Origin: Actinomycetes bacterium
GTDB taxonomy: Bacteria > Actinomycetota > Actinomycetes > Mycobacteriales > Mycobacteriaceae
Length of the DNA stretch: 64,000 nucleotides
Direction: 5' to 3'
NCBI GenBank assembly: GCA_023461275.1
Contig: JAEYMI010000076.1
Span: 62,001 to 126,000 of the forward strand
Positions 35,594 through 45,966 of the stretch are shown one piece after another. The first letter of the stretch is position 1. Each line of letters begins with the position of its first letter. A model generated the notes under the pieces. It ran no database searches and was not told where the DNA came from. It saw only the letters and a list, made by a program, of their open reading frames with translations. The position numbers were made by a program, and so were the translations under genes.

Positions 35594-35770
35594 TCAGGCG
35601 GCCCGCGCCTTCTTCAACGCCTTCGAGAGCTTCTTCTTCGACATATCACCGGTATCGAGTTTGCTCATCCGGTTGATGACGACCGGGCAGCGCACGCACC
35701 GTGTCGAGCTCCGGCAGCACTTCTTCTTCGGCTTCAGCCCGGAAACCTTCGCCGGATTGACCTTGCCCAT
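35594..35770 (-). CDS. Small Cys/Lys-rich conserved protein (58 residues)
   Basis: A short gene on the minus strand, ATG 35770 to TGA 35594. The product begins MGKVNPAKVSGLKPKKKCC, contains CCRSSTRCVRCPVV (four cysteines, C-C-x5-C-x2-C) and ends in a Lys/Ala-rich helix (MSKKKLSKALKKARAA). The Cys pattern with surrounding basic residues suggests a metal site or nucleic-acid binding. Similar small proteins occur in other Mycobacteriales, from memory. Its reading is confirmed by codon choice and clean ends between two convergent or divergent neighbours. Confidence 0.75.
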   Translation of the reverse strand: MGKVNPAKVSGLKPKKKCCRSSTRCVRCPVVINRMSKLDTGDMSKKKLSKALKKARAA

Positions 35771-35963
35771 CACCGATCACCGCCCATCTCGCATCACCCA
35801 CGGAAGCCAGCCTAGCCTTGCCTCTTGTAGCTGTGATCGCGGTCTCACCGCCGCACCCGATACCCTGTACAGGTTGACCGCCGATCATCCCGATGGATCT
35901 GCGGCGCCAGTCCATGCCTGCGGCCACCTGAATAGCGGTCGCACCAGCACGAAAGAGAGCTCA

Positions 35964-37874
<1,911 letters not shown>

Positions 37875-37941
37875 GGTCCGTAAGCTCGAAACCGTCGACG
37901 GGGTGAAGGTGACAGGGCGGGGCAGAAGGGTGGGAGGACAG

Positions 37942-39903
37942 GTGACCCGACGGGTGTCGGCAGGTACGTCGCGTCGACGGGCGACGTGGCCGAGCAGGCG
38001 TCGGATGGCCGCGATCCTGCCGATGTGCGTGGCGTTGGTCGTCGTCCTGGCCGGCTGCATGTCCGATCCGCCGCCCCCGGTCCGGGAGACCGCCCCGCCG
38101 GCGACTCCCACCGAGTACCCGACCGAGAAGACCCTGCGGATCGCGACCGATTCCATCGGCGGCGGATTCAACCCGCACATCGCGTCCGATCAGAGTCTGG
38201 TCACCACCGCGATCGCCGCGATGACGTTGCCGAGCGCGTTCACGCCTGTGCAGACCCCCACCGGCGTCGAATGGCAGCGTGAGGACGCGTTCGTCACCTC
38301 CGCGGAGGTGACGTCGCAGAGCCCGTTCACCGTCACCTACAAGATCCACAACGACGCCCAGTGGTCCGACGGCCTGCCGGTGACCGGCGACGACTTCAGC
38401 TACCTGTGGCAGCAGATGTCCCGACAGCCCAATGTGGTTGCGCCGGCCGGGTATCGGCTCATCGACGCGGTGGCGTCGAAAGCAGGCGGCAAGGAAGTCG
38501 AGGTTCGCTTCGCGCAGCCGTACCCGGCGTGGCGTGAGCTGTTCACCGGTCTGCTGCCCAGCCACGTGCTGCGCGGTGCTCCGGCCGGATTCCAGACCGG
38601 GATGGACAGCGGCAAGCCGGTATCGGCCGGCCCGTTCTCGGTGGTGTCCATCGACCCGACCCGCGACGAGGTCCGCCTCGTGCGCAATGACCGCTACTGG
38701 AAGAAGCCGCCGAGCATCGATCAGGTGGTCCTGCGTCGTGCCGGCACGGCGTCGCAGATGGTCGAGTCGGTGCGCACCGGCGATTCGGCGTTGGCCAATG
38801 TCAGCACCGGGCCGGCGACCACCGCCGAACTCACATCGATCCCCGGCCTGCAGAGTCAGCGGAGTCTCACCGCTCGCTCGCTGGGCGTCAACGTCAACGC
38901 CCGGACCGAGGTGATGCGGTCACCGCAGCTCCGACAGGCCGTCCTCGGCATGATCGACGCCCGGCTGGTCACCTTCTCCGGTGCCGGCGACGACGTCGTC
39001 GAACCATTTGCCAACACCGTGTTCGCCCCGTCGGATCCGGGTTACTTCCCAGTCGATCGGCAGCGACCGGGGCCGGCCGATGTCGCGGCGCTGATGGACA
39101 CCGCCGGCTATCGCCGCGGCGAGGCCACCGCGAGCAGCACTCCGTCGGAGTCCGCCGGCCCGGACTCACCCGGCAGTTCGACGCCGTCTGCGGTGCCGTC
39201 TGCCGGACAGAGCGGGAGCCCCTCATCGGCGGCGACCACGACGACGCCGACTCCGGAACCGACGACCGTCGACGGCACCGAGGTGAAGCCACTGCCCGCC
39301 GGGGTCGCGCCGTACCAGAAAGACGGCAAAGACCTGGTGGTGCGCGTCGGCGCGGTCAGCGGCGATCCCCGTGCGTCTGCCGCCGCGGCCAACGTTGCCG
39401 ACCAACTACGCGGTCAGGGAGTGCGCGCGGTGGTGGTGACGCTGCCGAACAACGAGTTGTACGGCAGCGCGTTGACCAGTTCGCGGGTCGATCTGATCGT
39501 CGGGTGGACCGGACTCGGTGTGCCGCCGGCGGCGTCGCTGGCCTCTCAGGTGGACTGCGACCAGCCCAAGCCCGGGACCGCGCCGTCGGTGGCGACACCC
39601 CCGACGCCGACCAGCACCGCGCCCGGGCAGACCCAGGCGACCACCGATGACAGCTACATCAGCAACATCTCCGGCATCTGCGATCAGCAGTTGATCACCC
39701 TGGCCCGGCAGGCACTTTCCGAGCCGGACCCGATTCCGACCCTGACCTCCGCCGAGCCGCTGCTCGCCGAGCAGGCGGTGTACATGCCGCTCTACCAGGA
39801 CAGTGCGCTCGTCGGACTGACCGACGGGGTCCGCAACGTGGGACTGTCCGGGCCTATCCAGGTCGGCATCTATGGCAACTCGGTCGCTTGGGAACTGCCA
39901 TGA
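37942..39903 (+). CDS. lpqW: LpqW-type lipoprotein, extracellular solute-binding family 5
   Basis: About 653 residues. A basic leader and a lipobox LAGC (VALVVVLAGCMSD) precede an SBP_bac_5 domain (TDSIGGGFNPHIASDQ, YKIHNDAQWSDGLPVTGDDF). A Ser/Pro/Thr-rich linker (about residues 390-440) and a C-terminal lobe follow. In mycobacteria LpqW sits in the membrane and steers phosphatidylinositol mannosides toward lipomannan/lipoarabinomannan synthesis rather than peptide import. GTG 37942 lies behind GGGAGG; GTG 37903 is possible. The stop overlaps the mshB start (ATGA). Confidence 0.9.
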   Translation: MTRRVSAGTSRRRATWPSRRRMAAILPMCVALVVVLAGCMSDPPPPVRETAPPATPTEYPTEKTLRIATDSIGGGFNPHIASDQSLVTTAIAAMTLPSAFTPVQTPTGVEWQREDAFVTSAEVTSQSPFTVTYKIHNDAQWSDGLPVTGDDFSYLWQQMSRQPNVVAPAGYRLIDAVASKAGGKEVEVRFAQPYPAWRELFTGLLPSHVLRGAPAGFQTGMDSGKPVSAGPFSVVSIDPTRDEVRLVRNDRYWKKPPSIDQVVLRRAGTASQMVESVRTGDSALANVSTGPATTAELTSIPGLQSQRSLTARSLGVNVNARTEVMRSPQLRQAVLGMIDARLVTFSGAGDDVVEPFANTVFAPSDPGYFPVDRQRPGPADVAALMDTAGYRRGEATASSTPSESAGPDSPGSSTPSAVPSAGQSGSPSSAATTTTPTPEPTTVDGTEVKPLPAGVAPYQKDGKDLVVRVGAVSGDPRASAAAANVADQLRGQGVRAVVVTLPNNELYGSALTSSRVDLIVGWTGLGVPPAASLASQVDCDQPKPGTAPSVATPPTPTSTAPGQTQATTDDSYISNISGICDQQLITLARQALSEPDPIPTLTSAEPLLAEQAVYMPLYQDSALVGLTDGVRNVGLSGPIQVGIYGNSVAWELP

Positions 39904-40787
39904 GTTCTCCCTCGGCCGGGCGACGCATGCTGCTGCTGCACGCCCATCCCGACGACGAGTCGATCATGACCGGCGGCACCATCGCGCGCTACCTCGACGA
40001 GGGCGTCGACGTCCGGGTGCTGACCTTCACCCTCGGTGAGGAGGGTGAGGTGATCGGCGACGAGTGGGCACAGCTCGTAGCCGATGCCGCCGACCAGCTC
40101 GGGGGATACCGCATCCTCGAACTGTCGCGTGCGCTGTCGGCGTTGGGCTCTGACCGCTTCCCTGGACCGGTGCCGCGCTTCCTCGGCGGTGCCGGGCACT
40201 GGCGTGATTCGGGGATGGCCGGCACACCGTCGGCGCAGAATCCGCGGGCCCTGGCACAGGCGGATGCCGATGACGTCGTCGACACCCTCGTCGCCGAGAT
40301 CGTCGCGTTCGAGCCACAGGTGATCGTCGGCTACGACGCCGCCGGCACCTACGGGCACCCCGACCACATCACCGTGCACGACGCCGCCGCTGCTGCCGTA
40401 CCACTCGCGGCCGAGCGACTGGGCAAGCCGATCAAGCACTATGTGTCGATCACCGAACGCAGCGCGCTCGACAGCGGACTCGCCGCGGCGGTCGATCGGG
40501 TACCCGCCGGCTGGCGCATGCCCGAACCGGGAGAGCTGCCCAGCTATCCCGACGAGCAGATCACCACCGAGATCGACGTGACCGGCGTCTATGGTCGCAA
40601 GGCTGCCGCGCTGGCGGCCCATGCGACACAGGTGACCGTCGCGCCGTCGGGCACCGAATACGCGCTGTCGAACAACATCGTGCAGCCGATCTTCGGGTAC
40701 GAACACTTCATCCGCGTCGACCCCGACGCCCCCGCCGAGGCGAGCGCCGACCGGGAGACCGACCTGTTCGCCGGTGTGCCGTGCTGA
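39900..40787 (+). CDS. mshB: N-acetyl-1-D-myo-inositol-2-amino-2-deoxy-glucopyranoside deacetylase
   Basis: A 295-residue LmbE/PIG-L-family zinc deacetylase for the second enzymatic step of mycothiol biosynthesis. It has the zinc ligands of HAHPDDESI near the N-terminus and HPDH in GTYGHPDHITVHDAA, plus the MshB segment TFTLGEEGEVIGDEW. It removes acetate from GlcNAc-Ins in the cytoplasm. ATG 39900 overlaps the lpqW stop and its own stop overlaps the next gene by 7 bp, the same order as in Mycobacterium (Rv1166-Rv1170-Rv1171). Confidence 0.95.
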   Translation: MSSPSAGRRMLLLHAHPDDESIMTGGTIARYLDEGVDVRVLTFTLGEEGEVIGDEWAQLVADAADQLGGYRILELSRALSALGSDRFPGPVPRFLGGAGHWRDSGMAGTPSAQNPRALAQADADDVVDTLVAEIVAFEPQVIVGYDAAGTYGHPDHITVHDAAAAAVPLAAERLGKPIKHYVSITERSALDSGLAAAVDRVPAGWRMPEPGELPSYPDEQITTEIDVTGVYGRKAAALAAHATQVTVAPSGTEYALSNNIVQPIFGYEHFIRVDPDAPAEASADRETDLFAGVPC

Positions 40788-41152
40788 GCTGGCCCGACCG
40801 GGCGTTGCTCGCATTGTTGATCGTCGACGGGTTTGTCGTCGGAGTGCTCTCGGTTGCCTTTGCCTACCTCCGCTTCGGTGGTGTCGCATTGCCGGTCGCG
40901 GCGCTGGCCGCCGGCCTGCTGAACGCGGTTCTGCTGTGGCTGGCCGCCGGCTATACCGACGGACCGCTGCGATGGGGTCCGATGATCGCGTGGCTGGTGG
41001 CGCTGGTCGGTGGCTCGCTGCCCGGCCCCGGCGGCGACGTGCTCCTGCTGCCCGACGGGGGTCTGCTCCTGCCGACTGTGCTGCTGATCGTTCTCGGCGC
41101 CGGCATCCCAGCGGCGTTGTCGTGGTCGGGTCGGTTGTCGCCGCCGCGGTGA
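40781..41152 (+). CDS. Four-helix membrane protein (Rv1171-like)
   Basis: A 123-residue protein with four transmembrane helices (LLALLIVDGFVVGVLSVAFAYL, ALAAGLLNAVLLWLAAG, IAWLVALVGGSLPGPGG, LLPTVLLIVLGAGIPAALSW). It lies in the position of Rv1171, between mshB and the fbiC locus. GTG 40781 overlaps the mshB stop. No function is known; the conserved place suggests a mycothiol or cell-envelope link. Confidence 0.8.
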   Translation: MLSWPDRALLALLIVDGFVVGVLSVAFAYLRFGGVALPVAALAAGLLNAVLLWLAAGYTDGPLRWGPMIAWLVALVGGSLPGPGGDVLLLPDGGLLLPTVLLIVLGAGIPAALSWSGRLSPPR

Positions 41153-41172
41153 CGGCGGCGCAGCAGCGACGA

Positions 41173-41217
41173 CCCCAATCGCGACGGCCCCAATCGCGAC
41201 GGCCCCAACCGTGACGG
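41173..41217 (+). repeat. Three tandem 15-bp repeats upstream of the cofH-like gene
   Basis: CCCCAATCGCGACGG occurs twice exactly (41173-41187, 41188-41202) and once with two changes (41203-41217), filling part of the 98-bp gap between the Rv1171-like and cofH-like genes. It may be a slippage product, a transcription or protein-binding site, or a scar of the rearrangement at this locus. Confidence 0.75.
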
Positions 41218-41250
41218 CGCCGCCGGTCGCCATCGGGATACAGTGAACGG

Positions 41251-42372
41251 ATGGTCCTGCGACACTGGGCGCGCGACGTGGTGGCCCCCGAGGACGCGGT
41301 TCGTGCGGCACTGGGAGAGGTCACCCGCGAGCGGGCGTCGGTGAGCGACTCGGGGTGGGAATCACTGCTCGGCGCCGACGGCACAGCACTCGATGAACTC
41401 TGCGCGCTCGCCGATTCCGCTCGGCAGACGGCTACCGGTGACGTGCTCAGCTTCGTGGTCAACCGCAATCTCGACACGGGCGTCATCACCCGCCTTCTCC
41501 CGAACGGTCCGAGCCTTGAGGACCTGGTCGCCGAGGCCGCCGATCTCGGTGCCACTGAGCTCTGCCTGCAGGGACCCGTTCCCGACGACGCGCCGGCCGA
41601 TGAATACCTCACGCTGATCTCCCGGATCCATGCGGCCGCACCGGAGATCCACCTGCACGCGTTCCGGCCGCCGGAGGTCCGTGATGCTGCGGCCCGAATG
41701 GGTGTCACGATCGAAGAATTCCTGCGTGCGGCAAGGGATGCGGGTCTCGGGTCGATTCCGGGGACCGGCGCACAGATCCTCGACGACGAGGTGCGCGCCG
41801 CACTGTCGGCGGGCAACGCGCCGCCGGTCGCGGAGTGGATCGAGACCGTCGAGACCGCGCACCGGGTGGGGCTCACATCCACCGCGACCGTCGTCTACGG
41901 ACACCTCGAAACGCCCGCTCACCTCGTCGCGCACCTGCGAACACTGTGCGATATCCAGTCGCGCACTTCGGGTTTCACCGAACTGATCGTGATGCCGATG
42001 ATTCCGTCGATGGCGGGGCCGCACCTAGGGTCGGTGGCCACCGGCACCGTATCGGCACGCGAAACCCGTGCGGTCCATGCCGTCGCACGGCTGATGACGG
42101 TTGGAGCGTTCGACCATGTCCAGGTGGCCTGGACCAAACTCGACGCCGACCTCGTCGACGCGGTGCTGCATGGCGGCATCGACGACATCGGCGGGCTGCT
42201 GCTCGATGGCGCGCTGATGCCGACGGCCGGGCAGGAGGCCGGCCGGGTGCTGGCGATCGATGACCTCGTCGACATCGCTGAGCGATCCAATCGCGTTCTG
42301 CGGCAACGGACCACTCGCTATCAGACACCGGCGTCGGATCGGCTCCTCGCGATACCGCAGGTGCGTCGATGA
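41251..42372 (+). CDS. CofH-like (FbiC C-terminal half) protein without radical-SAM cysteines
   Basis: A 373-residue protein that lines up along its length with the CofH half of FbiC: ELCALADSARQTATGDVLSFVVNRN, then ATELCLQG, LHAFRPPEV, LGSIPGTGAQILDDEVR, TTATVVYGHLETPAHLV-like, FTELIVMP and QRTTRY at the end. CofH is a radical-SAM partner in making the F420 chromophore F0. In real CofH the NRN is followed by a stretch holding CX3CX2C. Here NRN (71-73) runs into LDTGVITRLLPNG and no cysteine lies between residues 52 and 105. Other active-site segments are also altered (HQ lost, MPMIPSMAG). It cannot act as a normal radical-SAM enzyme. The stop overlaps the next start (ATGA). Confidence 0.85.
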   Translation: MVLRHWARDVVAPEDAVRAALGEVTRERASVSDSGWESLLGADGTALDELCALADSARQTATGDVLSFVVNRNLDTGVITRLLPNGPSLEDLVAEAADLGATELCLQGPVPDDAPADEYLTLISRIHAAAPEIHLHAFRPPEVRDAAARMGVTIEEFLRAARDAGLGSIPGTGAQILDDEVRAALSAGNAPPVAEWIETVETAHRVGLTSTATVVYGHLETPAHLVAHLRTLCDIQSRTSGFTELIVMPMIPSMAGPHLGSVATGTVSARETRAVHAVARLMTVGAFDHVQVAWTKLDADLVDAVLHGGIDDIGGLLLDGALMPTAGQEAGRVLAIDDLVDIAERSNRVLRQRTTRYQTPASDRLLAIPQVRR

Positions 42373-43874
42373 GCGTTGATCTCACCACGCCGGCCATCCG
42401 TGAGGTCGACGTGGCGATCATCGGTGCCGGTTTCGCCGGAATCGGCATGGCGACACAATTGGCACGACGAGGCCGCGACAGCTTCGTCATCCTCGAACGC
42501 GCCGACGCCGTCGGCGGCACCTGGCGCGCCAACACCTATCCCGGTATCGCCTGCGACATTCCGGCGCACCTCTACTCGTATTCCTTTCGCCCGCCCGAGG
42601 ATTGGCCGTCGGTCTATCCCGCCGGGGATCAGATCAGACGCTATCTGGAACGCACCGTCGCCGACGAAGAACTCGATCCGCATCTGCTTCTGGGCTGCGA
42701 GTTGCGTCGTGCTCGATGGGCCGAGGCCGATGCTCGTTGGGAACTCGACACCGCTGCCGGGCCGATGCGTGCGCGGGTCCTGGTGATGGCGGTCGGGCGA
42801 TTGTCCGAGCCGCACATCCCCGACATCGAAGGTCTCGACACCTTCACCGGCCAGACCATGCACACCGCGGCATGGCGCGACGACGTCGACCTCGACGGCG
42901 CGCGAATCGGCGTCGTCGGCACCGGAGCCTCTGCGGTGCAAGTGATTCCGCACCTCGCCGAGCAGGCCGAGGAATTGGTGGTCTTCTGTCGGACACCACC
43001 GTATGTGGTGCCACGCGAGGACCGCCGGTACACCACCGCCGAGCGCGCGGCCATGCGTGACGCCGACACCGCCCAATCGGTTCGCGAGACGATGCTCGCC
43101 GACGCCGACCGTGCCTTTCGCCAGCGGCTCGGGCTGCGCCCCGACATCGACGAGATCCGCGACCGCGCACTGGGTCACCTACACCGTCAGGTCAGTGACC
43201 CGCACCGTCGTGAGCTGTTGACTCCCGACTATGAGATCGGCTGCAAGCGAATACTTCTCAGCGACGACTTCTATCCAGCGCTTGAATCGCCGACGGTGGT
43301 CTTCGAGCCCAGCGCGCTGGAATCGGTGACCGAATGCAAAGCGCAGGCGGCCAGCGGGCACGGCTACGAACTCGATGTGCTGGTGCTGGCCACCGGTTTC
43401 GAGGCGGCACGACCACCGGCGGCGTCGTTGGTGGAGGGCCGTCGCGGTGAGCTCCTGTCAGAGCACTGGAGCAACGGCATGGTGTCCTACGCGTCGAGCA
43501 CGGTGCACGGGTTCCCGAACATGTTCGTCCTCGACGGCCCCAACGCTGCTCTCGGTCATAACTCGGCGATCTACATGATCGAGACGCAGCTCGACTACGT
43601 TCTGGGTGCACTCGATGTTCTTGCCGGGCAGGATATTCAGTGGATGGAGGTCACCGCCGACGCCGAGGCGCGCTACACGCGCGACATCGATGAACGCGCC
43701 GCGGACACGGTGTGGATGACCGGCTGCAACAGCTGGTACGTCGACCCCGACAGCGGCCGGCTGACCCTGCTCTGGCCGGGCACCGCGGTGTCGTTCCGAG
43801 AACGCAACGGCACCTTCGACCCCGAACCCTATGTGCTCGGCCCTACCGACACGGAAGGCAATCACGATGAGTGA
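42369..43874 (+). CDS. Baeyer-Villiger-type flavin-dependent monooxygenase
   Basis: A 501-residue class B flavoprotein monooxygenase. The FAD Rossmann motif is VAIIGAGFAGIGMA; the type I BVMO fingerprint FxGxxxHxxxW is complete as FTGQTMHTAAW; the NADPH Rossmann motif is GVVGTGASAVQ; and LATGF follows. Such enzymes use NADPH and O2 to oxidise ketones, aldehydes or heteroatoms. It sits between a CofH-like gene and a cofG gene, overlapping both by 4 and 8 bp, so it is co-translated with them. That points to a shared pathway, possibly modification of a deazaflavin-type product, but the substrate is unknown. Confidence 0.88.
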   Translation: MSVDLTTPAIREVDVAIIGAGFAGIGMATQLARRGRDSFVILERADAVGGTWRANTYPGIACDIPAHLYSYSFRPPEDWPSVYPAGDQIRRYLERTVADEELDPHLLLGCELRRARWAEADARWELDTAAGPMRARVLVMAVGRLSEPHIPDIEGLDTFTGQTMHTAAWRDDVDLDGARIGVVGTGASAVQVIPHLAEQAEELVVFCRTPPYVVPREDRRYTTAERAAMRDADTAQSVRETMLADADRAFRQRLGLRPDIDEIRDRALGHLHRQVSDPHRRELLTPDYEIGCKRILLSDDFYPALESPTVVFEPSALESVTECKAQAASGHGYELDVLVLATGFEAARPPAASLVEGRRGELLSEHWSNGMVSYASSTVHGFPNMFVLDGPNAALGHNSAIYMIETQLDYVLGALDVLAGQDIQWMEVTADAEARYTRDIDERAADTVWMTGCNSWYVDPDSGRLTLLWPGTAVSFRERNGTFDPEPYVLGPTDTEGNHDE

Positions 43875-45105
43875 TAACGATATTCGTGACGCGCTGGCAA
43901 TCGCCCGAAGCGGCCGCCCGATCGACCTGGCGGCCGCGACCTCACTTCTGCGTTGCGCCGGTGACGATCTTGTCGAACTGCAGTCCATCGCAGCAGCCCT
44001 GCGGGACGAGGGGCTCGCCGCAGCGGGGCGCGATCGGCAGATCACCTACTCCCGCAAGGTGTTCATCCCGTTGACGCGGCTCTGCCGGGACCGCTGCCAC
44101 TACTGCACGTTCGTCACCGTCCCCGGCAAGCTCACCCGAGCCGGTGAGGGCATGTACCTCGAACTCGACCAGGTCGTCGACCTGGCACGTCGCGGTGCCG
44201 AGTTGGGTTGCAAGGAAGCGCTGTTCACCCTCGGAGACCGGCCGGAGGACCGCTGGCCGCAGGCCGCCCAGTGGCTCGCCGAGCGCGGCTACTCCTCGAC
44301 ATTGGACTACGTCGGCGCCGCCGCAGCCGCTGTGCTCGAGCAGACCGGTCTGCTGCCACACCTGAATCCGGGGGTGATGAGCGCAGCGGAGATGCGGCGG
44401 CTGCGCCCGGTGGCACCCTCGATGGGAATGATGCTGGAGACAACGTCACGGCGGCTGTTCACCGAGAAGGGGCAACCCCACTTCGGCAGCCCGGACAAGG
44501 ACCCGCTGGTCCGTCTTCAGGTGCTGCGCGACGCCGGTGACGAGAGAATCCCGTTCACCACCGGCATTCTCGTAGGCATCGGGGAAAGCCTCACCGAGCG
44601 TGCGGAATCGCTGCTGGCGATCGCCGAGATCGCCCACGCCGGCGGGCACATCCAAGAGGTGATCGTCCAGAACTTCCGCGCCAAACCCGACACCGCGATG
44701 CGTGGCACTCCCGACGCGGAGATGACCGAGTTCCTAGCGACCGTTGCCACCGCGCGGGTCGTACTCGGTCCGCACATGCGGGTGCAGGCGCCGCCGAATC
44801 TGGTGTCACACGAGGAGTGCGCGGCGCTGGTGGCCTCCGGCGTCGACGATTGGGGTGGCGTGTCGCCGCTGACACCCGATCATGTGAATCCCGAACGGCC
44901 GTGGCCGAATCTGGACCTGCTGGCCGAGATCACCGCGGCCACCGGATACACGCTGACCGAACGGATCACCGCGCAACCGGCGTATGTCCTCGACGGGGAC
45001 CGGTGGATCGATCCGGCCCTCTCAGATCACGTGGCCGCACTGTCGGATCCGGCGACCGGGCTGGCGCTCAATGCCCTGTCTCGGTGCGGTAGCCGCTCGG
45101 CGTGA
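43867..45105 (+). CDS. cofG: CofG: F0 synthase subunit 1 (radical SAM), stand-alone N-terminal half of FbiC
   Basis: A 412-residue radical-SAM enzyme matching the CofG half of FbiC. YSRKVFIPLTRL is followed by C73-RDR-C77-HY-C80 (CX3CX2C), then LGCKEALFTLGDRPE, LLPHLNPGVMS, PSMGMMLETTSRRLF, GILVGIGESL, VIVQNFRAKPDTAM and DDWGGVSPLTPDHVNPERPWP. The protein stops just after LSDPATGLA, exactly where FbiC normally continues into CofH. CofG and CofH together make 7,8-didemethyl-8-hydroxy-5-deazariboflavin (F0) from tyrosine and a flavin precursor. ATG 43867 overlaps the monooxygenase stop by 8 bp. The 3' end overlaps a convergent AraC gene by 38 bp. Confidence 0.9.
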   Translation: MSDNDIRDALAIARSGRPIDLAAATSLLRCAGDDLVELQSIAAALRDEGLAAAGRDRQITYSRKVFIPLTRLCRDRCHYCTFVTVPGKLTRAGEGMYLELDQVVDLARRGAELGCKEALFTLGDRPEDRWPQAAQWLAERGYSSTLDYVGAAAAAVLEQTGLLPHLNPGVMSAAEMRRLRPVAPSMGMMLETTSRRLFTEKGQPHFGSPDKDPLVRLQVLRDAGDERIPFTTGILVGIGESLTERAESLLAIAEIAHAGGHIQEVIVQNFRAKPDTAMRGTPDAEMTEFLATVATARVVLGPHMRVQAPPNLVSHEECAALVASGVDDWGGVSPLTPDHVNPERPWPNLDLLAEITAATGYTLTERITAQPAYVLDGDRWIDPALSDHVAALSDPATGLALNALSRCGSRSA

Positions 45106-45913
45106 ACCCGACGATGTCGCGGAACTCGGTGGCCAGATGTGCGTGGTCGGTGTACCCGAGCGCGGCGGCGACGTCAGCGATGGTGACCGACGGATCGGTG
45201 CGGAGCGTTTCGGCGGCCTCCTGGAGTCGGCGGCGCCGGATCATGATGTTCGGGGTCAACCCGACGTAGCGTCGTGTCAGTCGTTGAATTGTCCTGGGGG
45301 ACAGGTTCATTCGTTCGGCGATGTCATTGACTCCGATGATCTCGGAGTCGGTTTCGATCATGTCGGCCATGGCGTTGGCACGTCGACCGTCCTCGGTGAG
45401 GGTGATATCGCGCTGCGCGAGCCAGTCGGTGAATACCGCTGCCGCACGTTCGGTCCGCGATTCCTCGTCGGACCCGGCCATCGCCGCAGATACACCGAGC
45501 GCCAGTTCAGGTGCCTCGAACGGCAGATAGGCATCTCGGATGGCGCCGAGGTCATGCGGTATCAATGGTGCCGCCGCAGGTCTCAGAAGCGCACCGACCG
45601 CCCACCCGCTGCCGGTCAGGTCACGATGGGACTGCCGGGTGGTCGGCCCGGCGATTCCCACCCCGGCACCGTAGCTTTCCGCGTCGCCGGCTTCGACGAC
45701 GAGATTGCTTGCCGGATAGGGCAACAGGGTCTGACGGGATATCCGGCCCGGCGCCAGGTGCCACTGCGGGATCCAGAACCATCGCACCATCCACGCGATG
45801 TCGTCGGCGGGTGGCAATCGATGCATCGTCGGAAGTCGCGCGGGGAATAGGATTCCGCGCGTCGAATCGACGCCGGGTGTGAGCCCGTCATCGTGAACGT
45901 CGCGCTGATCCAT
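45068..45913 (-). CDS. AraC-family transcriptional regulator
   Basis: A 281-residue regulator with a DUF6597-like N-terminal domain (WMVRWFWIPQW, QTLLPYPASNLVVEAG) and a C-terminal pair of helix-turn-helix motifs (VNDIAERMNLSPRTIQRLTRRY; IADVAAALGYTDHAHLATEFR). Its 3' end overlaps the cofG tail on the other strand. It is divergent from a VOC-family gene 53 bp away and may regulate that gene or the cofH-monooxygenase-cofG operon. Confidence 0.88.
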   Translation of the reverse strand: MDQRDVHDDGLTPGVDSTRGILFPARLPTMHRLPPADDIAWMVRWFWIPQWHLAPGRISRQTLLPYPASNLVVEAGDAESYGAGVGIAGPTTRQSHRDLTGSGWAVGALLRPAAAPLIPHDLGAIRDAYLPFEAPELALGVSAAMAGSDEESRTERAAAVFTDWLAQRDITLTEDGRRANAMADMIETDSEIIGVNDIAERMNLSPRTIQRLTRRYVGLTPNIMIRRRRLQEAAETLRTDPSVTIADVAAALGYTDHAHLATEFRDIVGFTPSGYRTETGH

Positions 45914-45966
45914 GGTGTCGCCAATCTACAAGCCGCACCGTCCGTGCCGCACGTAACGTCGAGACC

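Noticed and set aside
41440..41560. A frameshift or sequencing error as the cause of the missing CofH cysteines
   Set aside because: The frame stays open and in register on both sides of the lost stretch, and the codons between are normal; no alternative frame here restores a CX3CX2C motif.
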